Part shown: positions 1-7,237 of the stretch, piece after piece
Layout: each line of letters starts with the position of its first letter
Numbering within the stretch: position 1 is the first letter of the stretch
Source of the DNA: CAZEDM01 sp964511075
GTDB lineage: Bacteria > Zixibacteria > MSB-5A5 > RBG-16-43-9
Length of the DNA stretch: 50,799 nt
NCBI GenBank assembly: GCA_964511075.1
Contig: CAZEDM010000013.1
Location: forward strand, 1 to 50,799
Direction: 5' to 3'
Made by a program: the position numbers and the translations under genes
The notes under the pieces: generated by a model
Databases searched by the model: none
What the model was told of the DNA's origin: nothing
What the model saw: only the letters and a program-made list of their open reading frames with translations

Positions 1-58
1 CTAGAGCGTCACCTTGCCAAGGTGAATGTCGCGGGTTCAAATCCCGTTTCCCGCTCCA
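1..58 (+). tRNA. tRNA-Gly(GCC), 5' end outside the window
   Basis: Only the 3' part of the gene is present. The anticodon stem TCACC/GGTGA encloses loop TTGCCAA, giving anticodon GCC (Gly). The T arm GCGGG-TTCAAAT-CCCGT is intact with a G-T closing pair. The 3' acceptor strand TTCCCGC is followed by discriminator T55 and an encoded CCA at 56-58. The 5' acceptor and most of the D arm lie upstream of position 1. The CCA is also the left foot of a perfect inverted repeat (56-84). Confidence 0.93.
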
Positions 59-84
59 ATTTTTGTCCACAGGACAAAAATTGG
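56..84. repeat. Perfect 13-bp inverted repeat starting at the tRNA-Gly CCA
   Basis: CCAATTTTTGTCC, loop ACA, then its exact reverse complement. The left arm includes the encoded CCA of tRNA-Gly. It could act as a processing or termination hairpin for the tRNA transcript, but there is no T tract after it, so the role is inferred. Confidence 0.7.
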
Positions 85-97
85 TGGATGGTTTTTG

Positions 98-146
98 GTT
101 CATAGTTTGGGGTAAAGATTTTTACTCCGAACCAATAACTATGAAC
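98..146. repeat. Nested inverted repeat between tRNA-Gly and tRNA-Cys
   Basis: GTTCATAGTT (98-107) pairs exactly with AACTATGAAC (137-146). A small hairpin GTAAA/TTTAC (112-125) sits in the loop. No coding signal is seen here. The function is unknown; together with the preceding palindrome it makes the tRNA spacer highly foldable. Confidence 0.5.
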
Positions 147-175
147 TACCTATCATTCCACCTGCAGCGATATTC

Positions 176-247
<72 letters not shown>

Positions 248-250
248 TTT

Positions 251-287
251 AAAACAGTTTAAAGTTTGTAAGTTTGGAGTTTGAGGA
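251..287. repeat. Degenerate tract of about 8-nt period (AGTTTGNN)
   Basis: Four successive AGTTT cores occur every 7-8 nt directly after tRNA-Cys. No gene is recognised. Similar word-like tracts appear at 44527-44563 and 47777-47820. Confidence 0.45.
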
Positions 288-299
288 AAAAAGTTCTTA

Positions 300-331
300 G
301 GAGCAGGGCAAGGCTTATTGCCTTGTCTTTT
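300..331. repeat. REP-like palindrome with GGAG foot; possible tRNA-Cys terminator
   Basis: GGAG (300-303) precedes the stem GGGCAAGGC (306-314), loop TTATT, GCCTTGTCT (320-328), which has two G-T pairs, then T-rich sequence (TTTATTTT). The GGCAAGGC core resembles the palindromes at 6710, 7238 and 35626. The T-rich tail means it may also end tRNA-Cys transcription. Confidence 0.55.
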
Positions 332-429
332 ATTTTACGTGAGAAGCTTTCTCCTGACTTCAAATAAGCAAAGGTCATCCCTGCAAAAACTGTAAAATTT
401 AGTGAGATTTTAAATAAACGGAGGTGCTG

Positions 430-1143
430 ATGATAAAGAAAATAGAAAACCAGATAAGGGGATTTCTCAAGAAAAATGCAGATGAGAAAATTGTAAGGAA
501 ATATGCCCGCTATTTCAAAGAGGGGTATGATGCTTATGGGATTGACCCGGATGAATTTCAAAAGAAAAGGGATGAATGGTTCAAGTTCTGCGAAGAAAAT
601 TTGTCCCAAGATGAAATTCTTAGCTTGTGTGAAAGTTTGATCAAGACTGGTAAATATGAAGAGACATCTATCGCTCTGGGCTTTTTTATTAAATTAAGAA
701 AAGATTATAATAAGAAGTTATTCACTGTCATAGGTAAATGGTTCCAGAAGTATATAATTAACTGGGCTCATTCCGATTGGGCTTGTGGTGATATCCTGTA
801 TTTCTTCATAAAGGATAAGATAGTTTCTCTCAAAGACCTGGTGAAGTGGATCGAGTCATCCTCTAAATGGAAAAGGAGAGCTGTGCCGGTAACCCTGGTA
901 AAGCTGGTTTCAAAGGATGATTACATAAAAGAAGGCTTAGCCGTAGCCCGAAAACTTATCCTTGACCCGGAGAGAGTCGTGCATCAGGGCGTGGGCTGGC
1001 TTTTGAGGGAAATCTGGAAAAAATCACCCAAAGAAGCTGAGGATTTTCTGTATAGATGGAGAAACCAGGCTCCCCGCCTGATTATCCAGTATGCCATAGA
1101 GAAAATTCCTAAAGAGAAAAGGAAGAAATTCAGAAGGGATTAA
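430..1143 (+). CDS. DNA alkylation repair protein, AlkD-like HEAT-repeat fold
   Basis: A 237-aa all-helical, lysine-rich protein. Members of the AlkC/AlkD family are base-excision glycosylases that bind alkylated DNA on a concave HEAT-repeat surface. Supporting segments are NWAHSDWACGDIL near residue 110, the WKRRA motif near 148, and VHQGVGWLLREIWK near 186, which matches the AlkD-type 'GWxLREI' helix. ATG at 430 is chosen because GGAGG (420-424) lies 5 nt upstream; an upstream in-frame GTG at 424 overlaps that ribosome binding site. It is a single gene between tRNAs. Family assignment is fairly secure; substrate and activity are inferred. Confidence 0.8.
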   Translation: MIKKIENQIRGFLKKNADEKIVRKYARYFKEGYDAYGIDPDEFQKKRDEWFKFCEENLSQDEILSLCESLIKTGKYEETSIALGFFIKLRKDYNKKLFTVIGKWFQKYIINWAHSDWACGDILYFFIKDKIVSLKDLVKWIESSSKWKRRAVPVTLVKLVSKDDYIKEGLAVARKLILDPERVVHQGVGWLLREIWKKSPKEAEDFLYRWRNQAPRLIIQYAIEKIPKEKRKKFRRD

Positions 1144-1214
1144 TAGAAAAATATGACAGGGTAACCAGTTGGTAATAATGTTGCAGGTCTGCTGATTTCT
1201 TCAAAAAGAAAAAC

Positions 1215-1245
1215 TTGACAGAAGCTTGTAATTGTATATTATAAT
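1215..1245 (+). promoter_or_regulatory. Sigma70-type promoter for tRNA-Leu
   Basis: Consensus TTGACA (1215-1220) is followed 16 nt later by TATTAT (1237-1242), within TATTATAAT, which also contains a perfect TATAAT at 1240-1245. It lies about 90 nt before tRNA-Leu. The same arrangement recurs elsewhere in the window. Confidence 0.65.
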
Positions 1246-1336
1246 TATCCTAAAAGTGGTTGGTTAGGGCGATTTTTTTGGGGACGAGAGGGGAGGAGTA
1301 AAAACTGGCCATTATCAACTGACCACTGTTTTAAAA

Positions 1337-1422
1337 GCCGGAGTGGCGGAATAGGTAGACGCAAGGGACTTAAAATCCCTCGGTGATTAATCACCGTCCC
1401 GGTTCAATTCCGGGCTCCGGCA
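1337..1422 (+). tRNA. tRNA-Leu(UAA)
   Basis: Class II tRNA. Acceptor GCCGGAG pairs with CTCCGGC. Anticodon stem AGGGA/TCCCT holds loop CTTAAAA with anticodon TAA. A long variable arm (CGGTGATTAATCACCG) forms its own hairpin. T arm is CCCGG-TTCAATT-CCGGG, discriminator A1422. CCA is not encoded (TTT follows). Confidence 0.97.
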
Positions 1423-1547
1423 TTTCTTTTGATTGAACCTCTTTAAATTCCCCTAAAAATTACTCCCGAGTCAAAGGTGAGAAAATTTATCTCTCTTTCA
1501 ACTCGGAGCTTCTCTCGGAGCAAAGGACAAAGTTTTAAATTTTTCTC

Positions 1548-1628
1548 TTGCCAAATCTTTAAGTATTAGATATCATAGATTAATTTTGAAAGAAGAACTT
1601 GAATCTGCGAATCAAGAGAGTCTTCTTT
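1548..1628 (+). promoter_or_regulatory. Promoter and leader hairpin for the radical SAM gene
   Basis: TTGCCA (1548-1553), 17-nt spacer, TATCAT (1571-1576). Shortly after the predicted start, an imperfect hairpin spans 1589-1628: outer stem AAAGAAGA/TCTTCTTT, inner stem CTTGA/TCAAG, 9-nt loop. The rest of the 1423-1680 gap shows no gene. Regulation by the hairpin is inference. Confidence 0.5.
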
Positions 1629-1680
1629 GATATTTAGCTGTTAAAAACGAAACAGAGATAACTTTTAGAAAGCAGGAGAA

Positions 1681-3075
1681 ATGAAGATACTTTTAATAAA
1701 TCCCCCGGCGATTAATTTTTATCATCGTATAGGTCTTAAGCTCCCGCCTTTAGGTTTAGCCTATTTAGCCAGCATCTTAAAAGAGAAAAAACATCAGGTG
1801 AGGATTGTGGACCTGAACGTTGAGCCCCTGGATTATCGGTCTCTGCCTTACCAGGACTTCAACTTGGTGGGGATTTCGGTTGATACCACGCGATACCCTG
1901 TCTCTCAGAAAATTGCTGCTGCAGCCAAGCGGAAGGGAGTGAAGGTGGTGATGGGAGGACCGCATGCGGCTTTCTTCGATAAGGAGATACTGACTTCCAA
2001 TACCGCTGATTATGTTATAAGGGGAGAGGGCGAATACGGCATACTGGATTTAGTGGATGCACTGGAGAATGGAGGAGAAGTGGAGAAGGTGGAAGGTCTT
2101 TCCTACAGGTATGATGGAACCTGGGATAAAAACCCTGCTCGCCCTTATATTCAGGATCTGGATTTTCTACCTTTCCCCGGACGTGACCTACTTCCCCTGA
2201 ATCTATATACTCATAATATGGGGAAAAGGTTCAGTGCCACTATGGTGACCTCCAGGGGATGTCCTTTCAACTGCGATTTCTGCTCCTGCTCTGAATTCTC
2301 CGGAATAAAGTGGAGAACCCGGTCAATAGAGAATATACTGGAGGAGATGTCGATTCTTTACAACCGCTACGGTTATCGTGCGATTTCCTTTCTGGATGAT
2401 AATTTCACCCTGAGCCCCAGCAGGGTTATAAACCTCTGTGATAGCATACTTAGAAGAGGCTGGGATATAGAATGGTGGGCTTTCTCCAGGATCGACACGG
2501 TGGTCAAAAATGAGAAGATGGTTGAGTTGATGGCTAAGGCCGGACTCAGGCAGGTCTTCATCGGGTTTGAAAGTGCAGATCAGGAAACCCTGGATGGGTT
2601 CGGCAAAAAATTAGAGACGGATAATATTTACAAAGGGGTGGAGATTCTGAAGAAAAATAAGATTGATGTCTGGGGCAGCTTTATAATCGGGGCATTGAAG
2701 GAGACCAAAGAGAAAATCAAAAAAACCATCCGCTTCTCCAAGAAAATAGACCCGGCTTATGCTCAATTCTCCATCCTGACTCCCTATCCGGGGACCAGGC
2801 TTTACGATTCGGTCAAGCACAGACTTTTAACCGACAACTGGGAGATATTCTGGGGAGGTCAGCCGGTTATACGTCTGGACAGGGTCACTCCCAAGGAACT
2901 GCAGAGGTTGATTATCCGGGCTTATCTTTCCTTTTACTTAAGGCCCAAGAAGATATTTCAGCTTGGCCTGCCATATCTGTATGAGCTTTTCTGGGGGTAT
3001 AAAAAGAGGAAAAAAATCCCCTTGGAAAAAAAGGGGGGAGACTGGGTTCCGATTAAACAGAGCCTGGTAGCCTGA
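1681..3075 (+). CDS. B12-binding-domain radical SAM protein
   Basis: 464 aa. Residues 1 to about 130 form a cobalamin-binding Rossmann-like domain (PPLGLAYLASILKEKKHQV, then GGPHAAFF). The radical SAM core follows, with the [4Fe-4S] motif CPFNCDFC (CX3CX2C) near residue 198 and later strands VFIGFESADQETL and GSFIIGALKET. The layout matches class B radical SAM enzymes such as BchE or HpnJ-like proteins, which do methyl transfer or ring chemistry on lipids and tetrapyrroles. A further Cys pair (CSCSEF) sits directly after the cluster motif. ATG follows a GGAG at short distance. rsmI starts 15 nt downstream. The substrate cannot be told from sequence. Confidence 0.88.
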   Translation: MKILLINPPAINFYHRIGLKLPPLGLAYLASILKEKKHQVRIVDLNVEPLDYRSLPYQDFNLVGISVDTTRYPVSQKIAAAAKRKGVKVVMGGPHAAFFDKEILTSNTADYVIRGEGEYGILDLVDALENGGEVEKVEGLSYRYDGTWDKNPARPYIQDLDFLPFPGRDLLPLNLYTHNMGKRFSATMVTSRGCPFNCDFCSCSEFSGIKWRTRSIENILEEMSILYNRYGYRAISFLDDNFTLSPSRVINLCDSILRRGWDIEWWAFSRIDTVVKNEKMVELMAKAGLRQVFIGFESADQETLDGFGKKLETDNIYKGVEILKKNKIDVWGSFIIGALKETKEKIKKTIRFSKKIDPAYAQFSILTPYPGTRLYDSVKHRLLTDNWEIFWGGQPVIRLDRVTPKELQRLIIRAYLSFYLRPKKIFQLGLPYLYELFWGYKKRKKIPLEKKGGDWVPIKQSLVA

Positions 3076-3090
3076 GAAATAAACTTACAG

Positions 3091-3783
3091 ATGGAAAATA
3101 AGTTCCAAAATTCAGGAACCCTGTTTCTGGTCAGCACTCCTATTGGGAATCTGGAGGATATAACCCTTAAAGCTCTGAGAGTATTGAAAGAAGCTGATCT
3201 GATTGCGGCAGAGGATACCAGGAAAACAGGGATATTACTTAAAGGTTACTCTATCTCTAATCAGCTTACCAGCTACCATGATTACAATAAAGAGAAGAAA
3301 GCCCCCTGCTTGCTTGAGGAGTTGAAATCCGGAAAGTCAGTTGCCCTGGTTTCAGACGCCGGCACCCCGGGTATTTCCGACCCTGCTTACCTTCTGGTTA
3401 AATATGCGGTCGAAGAGGGGATCAGGGTGGAATCCGTTCCCGGGCCTTCAGCATTCGTCTCTGCCCTGATTATCTCCGGCCTGCCCACAGATAAATTCGT
3501 GTTCGAGGGTTTTTTGCCAGCCAAGCCTGGCAAGAGGAAAAAAAGAATTTCAGAGCTGGCCGGGGAGGAAAGAACCCTGATCTTGTATGAATCACCTCAC
3601 CGCCTTTTACGGACTTTGGAAGACCTCATAAGTATATGGGGAGATAGAAAAGCCAGCATAGCTCGTGAGCTGACCAAAAAATTCGAGGAAGTCAAAAGAG
3701 GAAAGCTGTCGGAAATAAAGGGATATTTTGAGAGCACAAAAATTAAAGGTGAGTTTGTGATTGTTGTGGAGGGCAAAAGATGA
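3091..3783 (+). CDS. rsmI: 16S rRNA (cytidine(1402)-2'-O)-methyltransferase RsmI
   Basis: Transfers a methyl group from SAM to the ribose of C1402 in the decoding centre. Diagnostic stretches are VSTPIGNLEDIT at the N terminus, AEDTRKTGILL, SDAGTPGISDPAY, VPGPSAFVSAL and the late ARELTKKFEEV. At 230 aa it is shorter than E. coli RsmI (about 286 aa) and ends after the SAM-methylase fold, so it lacks the usual C-terminal extension; this is common in other phyla. No clear Shine-Dalgarno sequence is seen, and coupling to the upstream gene is possible. Confidence 0.95.
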   Translation: MENKFQNSGTLFLVSTPIGNLEDITLKALRVLKEADLIAAEDTRKTGILLKGYSISNQLTSYHDYNKEKKAPCLLEELKSGKSVALVSDAGTPGISDPAYLLVKYAVEEGIRVESVPGPSAFVSALIISGLPTDKFVFEGFLPAKPGKRKKRISELAGEERTLILYESPHRLLRTLEDLISIWGDRKASIARELTKKFEEVKRGKLSEIKGYFESTKIKGEFVIVVEGKR

Positions 3784-3788
3784 ACCTC

Positions 3789-3817
3789 GTAGCGCCAGGG
3801 TTTATCCCTGACGTTAC
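3789..3817. repeat. REP-like palindrome with GTAG foot
   Basis: GTAGCGCCAGGG, loop TTTAT, CCCTGACGTTAC. Ten Watson-Crick pairs, one G-T pair and one mismatch. The foot is GTAG, shared with other palindromes in the window. It lies between rsmI and the PAP2-family gene. Confidence 0.6.
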
Positions 3818-3835
3818 TCTCTTTAATCTTCAGGC

Positions 3836-4777
3836 ATGAACCCGACGTTTCATCATAAAAATATGAAAAGAAACTCTTTTTTATATCCTGTTGACTGGGC
3901 AACCATAATCTATCTTACGGTTTTAAGCCTGATGATCCTCTTTTTCAGGCATAACCAGCCCAACTGGCTTTATTATCTTATTTTCAACTTCTCGATAATA
4001 GCCCTGATACTCTTGATCGCAAAGTTTCTGTCTTTTCCCAACCGGATAGCCGGATTCTTCAGGCACTGGTATCCGGTCATTCTTTTCACTTTCCTATATG
4101 AGGAGATCCGTTACTTAATCCATTTGATTTCCCCCGGTTTTTTTGATTTATGGATAAATCACCTGGAGTTAGCTCTCCTGGGAAGTTATCCCACGGTCTG
4201 GCTGGAGAGGTTGTCTTTCCCGGTTTTGAATGAGTATTTCCTGATGGCATATTTCTCCTACTATTTTCTGCTGCCTGTTTCAGGAATAGCTTTATATTTC
4301 AGCGGAAGGATAAAGGAGTTTGATAGCATGGTTTTTGCCTCGGCTGTGGCATTTTACATCTCCTATTTAGGTTTTATCTTCTTACCGGTTGAAGGACCAA
4401 GGTATGCACTTGCAGCCTTGCACCAGATCGAGATAAAAGGATTTGTTTTTGCTCCCTTGGCTCAGTGGATAGTAAAGGTCGGTGGGCTGCGCGGCGGCTG
4501 CATGCCCAGTTCTCACGTAGCGGTGGCTTGCGTGGTTTTCGTATTCTGCTACAAGTACTCCCGCAGGCTTTTTTATTTTTTAGGGCCTCTGATTCTCAGT
4601 CTTTTTGTGGGCACTGTCTGGGGACGCTTTCATTACCTCTCAGATGTTGTAGCTGGAATCCTGGTAGGGGTCGTCAGTCTCTATCTCGCAGCTAAGATAG
4701 AAGGGGTATGGAGAAGAGGGAAAAAAATTGCCCTTGAGGAAAAGGATTTTTCACTTGACTTGATTAAGTCGAGATGA
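3836..4777 (+). CDS. PAP2-superfamily membrane protein, inositolphosphorylceramide-synthase-like
   Basis: 313 aa, about six membrane segments. The PAP2 signature appears as EGPRYALA (near residue 184), MPSSHVAV (near 222, catalytic His) and GRFHYLSDVVAG (near 263, second catalytic His and Asp). The EGPRY block in place of the classic KX6RP motif resembles IPC-synthase/Aur1-like members, which move a phosphoinositol head group between lipids; a phosphatase acting on phosphatidylinositol phosphate is the alternative. It lies just upstream of a CDP-alcohol phosphatidyltransferase and Ino1, which supports an inositol-lipid role. ATG 3836 is taken; ATG 3863 is also possible, and neither has a good ribosome binding site. 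Confidence 0.78.
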   Translation: MNPTFHHKNMKRNSFLYPVDWATIIYLTVLSLMILFFRHNQPNWLYYLIFNFSIIALILLIAKFLSFPNRIAGFFRHWYPVILFTFLYEEIRYLIHLISPGFFDLWINHLELALLGSYPTVWLERLSFPVLNEYFLMAYFSYYFLLPVSGIALYFSGRIKEFDSMVFASAVAFYISYLGFIFLPVEGPRYALAALHQIEIKGFVFAPLAQWIVKVGGLRGGCMPSSHVAVACVVFVFCYKYSRRLFYFLGPLILSLFVGTVWGRFHYLSDVVAGILVGVVSLYLAAKIEGVWRRGKKIALEEKDFSLDLIKSR

Positions 4778-4786
4778 TATTATAAT
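4755..4786 (+). promoter_or_regulatory. Promoter for the inositol-lipid pair
   Basis: TTGACT (4755-4760), 17-nt spacer, TATTAT (4778-4783) within TATTATAAT. The -35 lies inside the 3' end of the PAP2-family gene, so the next two genes may be expressed separately from it. Confidence 0.55.
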
Positions 4787-4806
4787 TTTCTTTAAGAAGA
4801 GACCTT

Positions 4807-5433
4807 ATGGCAGAGATCAAGCTTTTAAATAAACATCTGGTAAATGGCTTCCTGACCGTGATTGAGCCTGTAGCAAGGCTTCTGATAAATCTAAAGGTTC
4901 ATCCCCATGTGGTGACCTTTGCCGGGCTGGTGTTCAGTATACTGGCAGCTCTCTCCTTCGTGCAGGGTAAATTCTTCAGCGCCGGGGTGATGATCATCCT
5001 GGCTGGAATCTGTGACGTGATGGATGGAAGGCTTGCCCGGGAGACCAATAAACTCAGCAAGTTTGGCGCCTTGTTTGATTCATCCATAGATCGTTATTCT
5101 GAGGTCCTGATCTTCTTGGGGCTCTCTGCTTATTTTCTGATGAGAGGATCGTATCTGGTTCTGGTAATCATCCTGGCCATAGCCGGCTCTTTTATGGTGA
5201 GCTATACAAGGGCACGAGGTGAGGGGTTGGGCATTCAGTGTAAGATCGGCATTATGCAGCGTCAGGAGAGGATCACCTGCCTGGCAGCTGGAGCCATCCT
5301 GGGCTCACTGCCCGGCACCAGGAATTTTTTTTTAATATTATCCTTATGGATAATCGCCATATTGGCTAACGTAACCGTTATACAGAGAATCATATATATA
5401 AAGAAAAAATTAGAGGAGGCTCGAGAAACCTAA
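4807..5433 (+). CDS. CDP-alcohol phosphatidyltransferase, probable phosphatidylinositol phosphate synthase
   Basis: 208-aa integral membrane enzyme. The full catalytic motif DX2DGX2ARX8GX3DX3D is present: DVMDGRLAR, then G, D and D in GALFDSSID (residues about 67-92). It joins a CDP-activated lipid to an alcohol phosphate. Phylogenetic subtype is not decidable by eye, but Ino1 follows with a 1-nt overlap of stop and an alternative start, so inositol-1-phosphate as acceptor is the natural inference (bacterial phosphatidylinositol phosphate synthase). Glycerol-3-phosphate (PgsA) is less likely given the context. Confidence 0.85.
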   Translation: MAEIKLLNKHLVNGFLTVIEPVARLLINLKVHPHVVTFAGLVFSILAALSFVQGKFFSAGVMIILAGICDVMDGRLARETNKLSKFGALFDSSIDRYSEVLIFLGLSAYFLMRGSYLVLVIILAIAGSFMVSYTRARGEGLGIQCKIGIMQRQERITCLAAGAILGSLPGTRNFFLILSLWIIAILANVTVIQRIIYIKKKLEEARET

Positions 5434-5447
5434 TGAAAGGAGAAAAA

Positions 5448-6566
5448 ATGGGCAAGGTAAGGGTGGCAATCATAGGCGTGGGAAATTGTGCATCCTCCTT
5501 TGTTCAAGGAGTCGAGTATTATAAGAACGCCAGAGAAAGCCAGTTCATACCCGGGATAATGCATGTTAATCTGGGAGGTTATCATATAAAGGACATTGAG
5601 TTTTCCGCCTGTTTTGACATAGACAAAAACAAAGTGGGAAAGGACCTGAGCCAGGCGGTCTTCACCTGGCCCAACAACACCTACAAATTCTGCTCGGTTC
5701 CCAATAAAGGAATCCCGGTTCATCGCGGGATGACGCACGACGGTCTGGGTGAATATCTTTCCAAGATAATCGAGAAAGCACCTGGTCCCACGGCAGATAT
5801 AGTAAAAATCCTCAAGGGGACCAGGACCGATGTGGTGGTAAATTACCTGCCGGTAGGAAGCGAGGAGGCAACTAAATGGTACGTGGAGCAGGTCCTGGAG
5901 GCTGGCTGTGGTCTCGTCAACTGCATTCCGGTTTTCATCGCCCGGGAGAAATACTGGCAGAAAAGATTTACCGACCGCAGTCTTCCGGTGATAGGGGATG
6001 ATATTAAATCACAGGTAGGTGCAACTATCGTCCACCGGGTCCTCACCCGTCTTTTCCGCACCAGAGGGGTGAGATTGGAAAGGACTTATCAGCTGAACGT
6101 TGGCGGTAACACCGATTTTCTCAATATGCTGGAGAGGTCCAGGCTGGAATCCAAGAAGATATCCAAAACCGATGCGGTTACCTCCCAGCTGGATTATGAC
6201 TTGGGCAGGGACAATGTGCATATCGGACCTTCCGATTACGTCGCCTGGCTCTTGGACAGGAAAACTGCCTACATCAGGTTAGAGGGAAAGACCTTCGGGG
6301 ACGTTCCCCTGAACCTGGAGATGAAATTAGAGGTCTGGGATTCACCTAACTCTGCGGGAGTGGTTATCGATGCGGTCAGGTGCTGCAAGCTGGCTTTGGA
6401 TCACGGCATCACCGGAGCGATTGAGGCTCCCTCAGCTTATTTTATGAAATCCCCGCCGATCCAGTTCACGGACGAGGAGGCTCGTGAGCTGACAGAGGAG
6501 TATATAAAGAAATACAAAACCAAGCCTGTAGCGGAAAAAAGAAAGGCTAATGCGAAGAAAAGATAA
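5448..6566 (+). CDS. ino1: myo-inositol-1-phosphate synthase (Ino1 type)
   Basis: NAD-dependent isomerisation of glucose-6-phosphate to inositol-3-phosphate. 372 aa, close to actinobacterial and archaeal Ino1 length (about 365). The N-terminal Rossmann motif is AIIGVGNCASSFVQG. The conserved core includes GDDIKSQVGATIVHRVL, QLNVGGNTDFLNML and LESKKISKTDAV, which closely follow the actinobacterial enzyme. ATG 5448 is preferred over ATG 5433 because GGAG (5439-5442) sits 5 nt upstream. A strong palindrome at 6601-6624 ends the operon. Confidence 0.95.
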   Translation: MGKVRVAIIGVGNCASSFVQGVEYYKNARESQFIPGIMHVNLGGYHIKDIEFSACFDIDKNKVGKDLSQAVFTWPNNTYKFCSVPNKGIPVHRGMTHDGLGEYLSKIIEKAPGPTADIVKILKGTRTDVVVNYLPVGSEEATKWYVEQVLEAGCGLVNCIPVFIAREKYWQKRFTDRSLPVIGDDIKSQVGATIVHRVLTRLFRTRGVRLERTYQLNVGGNTDFLNMLERSRLESKKISKTDAVTSQLDYDLGRDNVHIGPSDYVAWLLDRKTAYIRLEGKTFGDVPLNLEMKLEVWDSPNSAGVVIDAVRCCKLALDHGITGAIEAPSAYFMKSPPIQFTDEEARELTEEYIKKYKTKPVAEKRKANAKKR

Positions 6567-6600
6567 TCAGGGTGAAAATGGATTAATTGCTTTTTATTCC

Positions 6601-6630
6601 AAGAGGTGGTTATAACCACCTCTTTGTTTT
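6601..6630 (+). terminator. Probable terminator of the inositol-lipid operon
   Basis: AAGAGGTGGTTA and TAACCACCTCTT form a perfect 24-nt palindrome (6601-6624) followed by TGTTTT. It lies 35 nt after the ino1 stop. Confidence 0.65.
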
Positions 6631-6633
6631 GAA

Positions 6634-6691
6634 ATGGTGGAACAGACATCCTGTCTGTTCCTTAGGTCAGGCGGGACGCCTGACCCACCAT
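6634..6691. repeat. Paired REP-like palindromes in a cloverleaf layout
   Basis: Outer stem ATGGTG/CACCAT encloses two perfect hairpins: GAACAGAC-ATCCT-GTCTGTTC (6640-6660) and GGTCAGGCG-GGA-CGCCTGACC (6665-6685). Each half is a hairpin with a GGTGG foot, one inverted relative to the other, as in two-REP (BIME) units. Related hairpins occur at 35467 and, degraded, at 9656. Confidence 0.75.
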
Positions 6692-6709
6692 GAGCACAGT
6701 CTGAAGAGC

Positions 6710-6763
6710 GTAGGGCAAGGCTTCAGCTTTGCTGTATTAAGCAACCCTAAAGGGTTGCCTTAC
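6710..6763. repeat. Inverted REP pair directly upstream of the RAYT gene
   Basis: GTAG foot (6710-6713), hairpin GCAAGGC-TTCA-GCTTTGC (6715-6732), then hairpin GCAACCCT-AA-AGGGTTGC (6741-6758) and the opposing foot CTTAC. It ends 5 nt before the transposase start codon. Confidence 0.75.
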
Positions 6764-6768
6764 AAAAA

Positions 6769-7236
6769 ATGAATAATATAAAATTAAAAAAACGGATAAG
6801 ATTAAGAGATTTTGACTACGAAGGATATTATAGATATTTTGTAACAATCTGCACCTATAATAAAAATTCAATTTTTACACAAAAAGATTTGACAGATAGT
6901 ATTTTAGAAGATCTAAAGAAGATATCTCAGAAGCGCAATTTCTCAATCTGGGCTTATTGTTTTATGCCTGATCATTTGCATTTATTAGTAGAGGGCAAAA
7001 AGGATAATTCTGATTTTAAAAAATTCATCTCCGAGTTCAAACAAACGAGTGGTTTTAATTATTCGAAAAGATTCAAAGATAAACTCTGGCAAATCAATTA
7101 TTATGAGCATATTTTGAGAAGAGAAGAAGATACTAAAAAAGTTGCTCATTACATCTTTGATAATCCGGTGAGAAAAAGTTTAGTTAAAGATTTTAAGGAA
7201 TATTGTTTTCAAGGCTCGTTTGTGTTTGAATTATAG
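6769..7236 (+). CDS. REP-associated tyrosine transposase (Y1_Tnp/RAYT family)
   Basis: 155 aa. The HUH metal-binding motif is in CFMPDHLHLLVEG (near residues 64-76; H-L-H). The catalytic Tyr lies in the segment INYYEHILRREED (near 108-120), followed by YIFDNPVRKSLV, the usual RAYT ending. These enzymes nick single-stranded DNA and process REP hairpins rather than forming classic insertion sequences. There is no ribosome binding site, because a REP palindrome lies immediately before the ATG. The gene is more A-rich than tmk downstream, in keeping with separate ancestry. Confidence 0.92.
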   Translation: MNNIKLKKRIRLRDFDYEGYYRYFVTICTYNKNSIFTQKDLTDSILEDLKKISQKRNFSIWAYCFMPDHLHLLVEGKKDNSDFKKFISEFKQTSGFNYSKRFKDKLWQINYYEHILRREEDTKKVAHYIFDNPVRKSLVKDFKEYCFQGSFVFEL

Positions 7237-7237
7237 T

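Noticed and set aside
259..609. Antisense 116-aa open frame across the tRNA-Cys flank and alkD-like gene
   Set aside because: It overlaps the well-supported + strand gene, has no ribosome binding site and no recognisable domain.
6769..7236. RAYT gene as an IS200/IS605 element with TnpB
   Set aside because: No tnpB is nearby, and the protein ends in the RAYT-type NPVRKSLV pattern and lies among REP palindromes.
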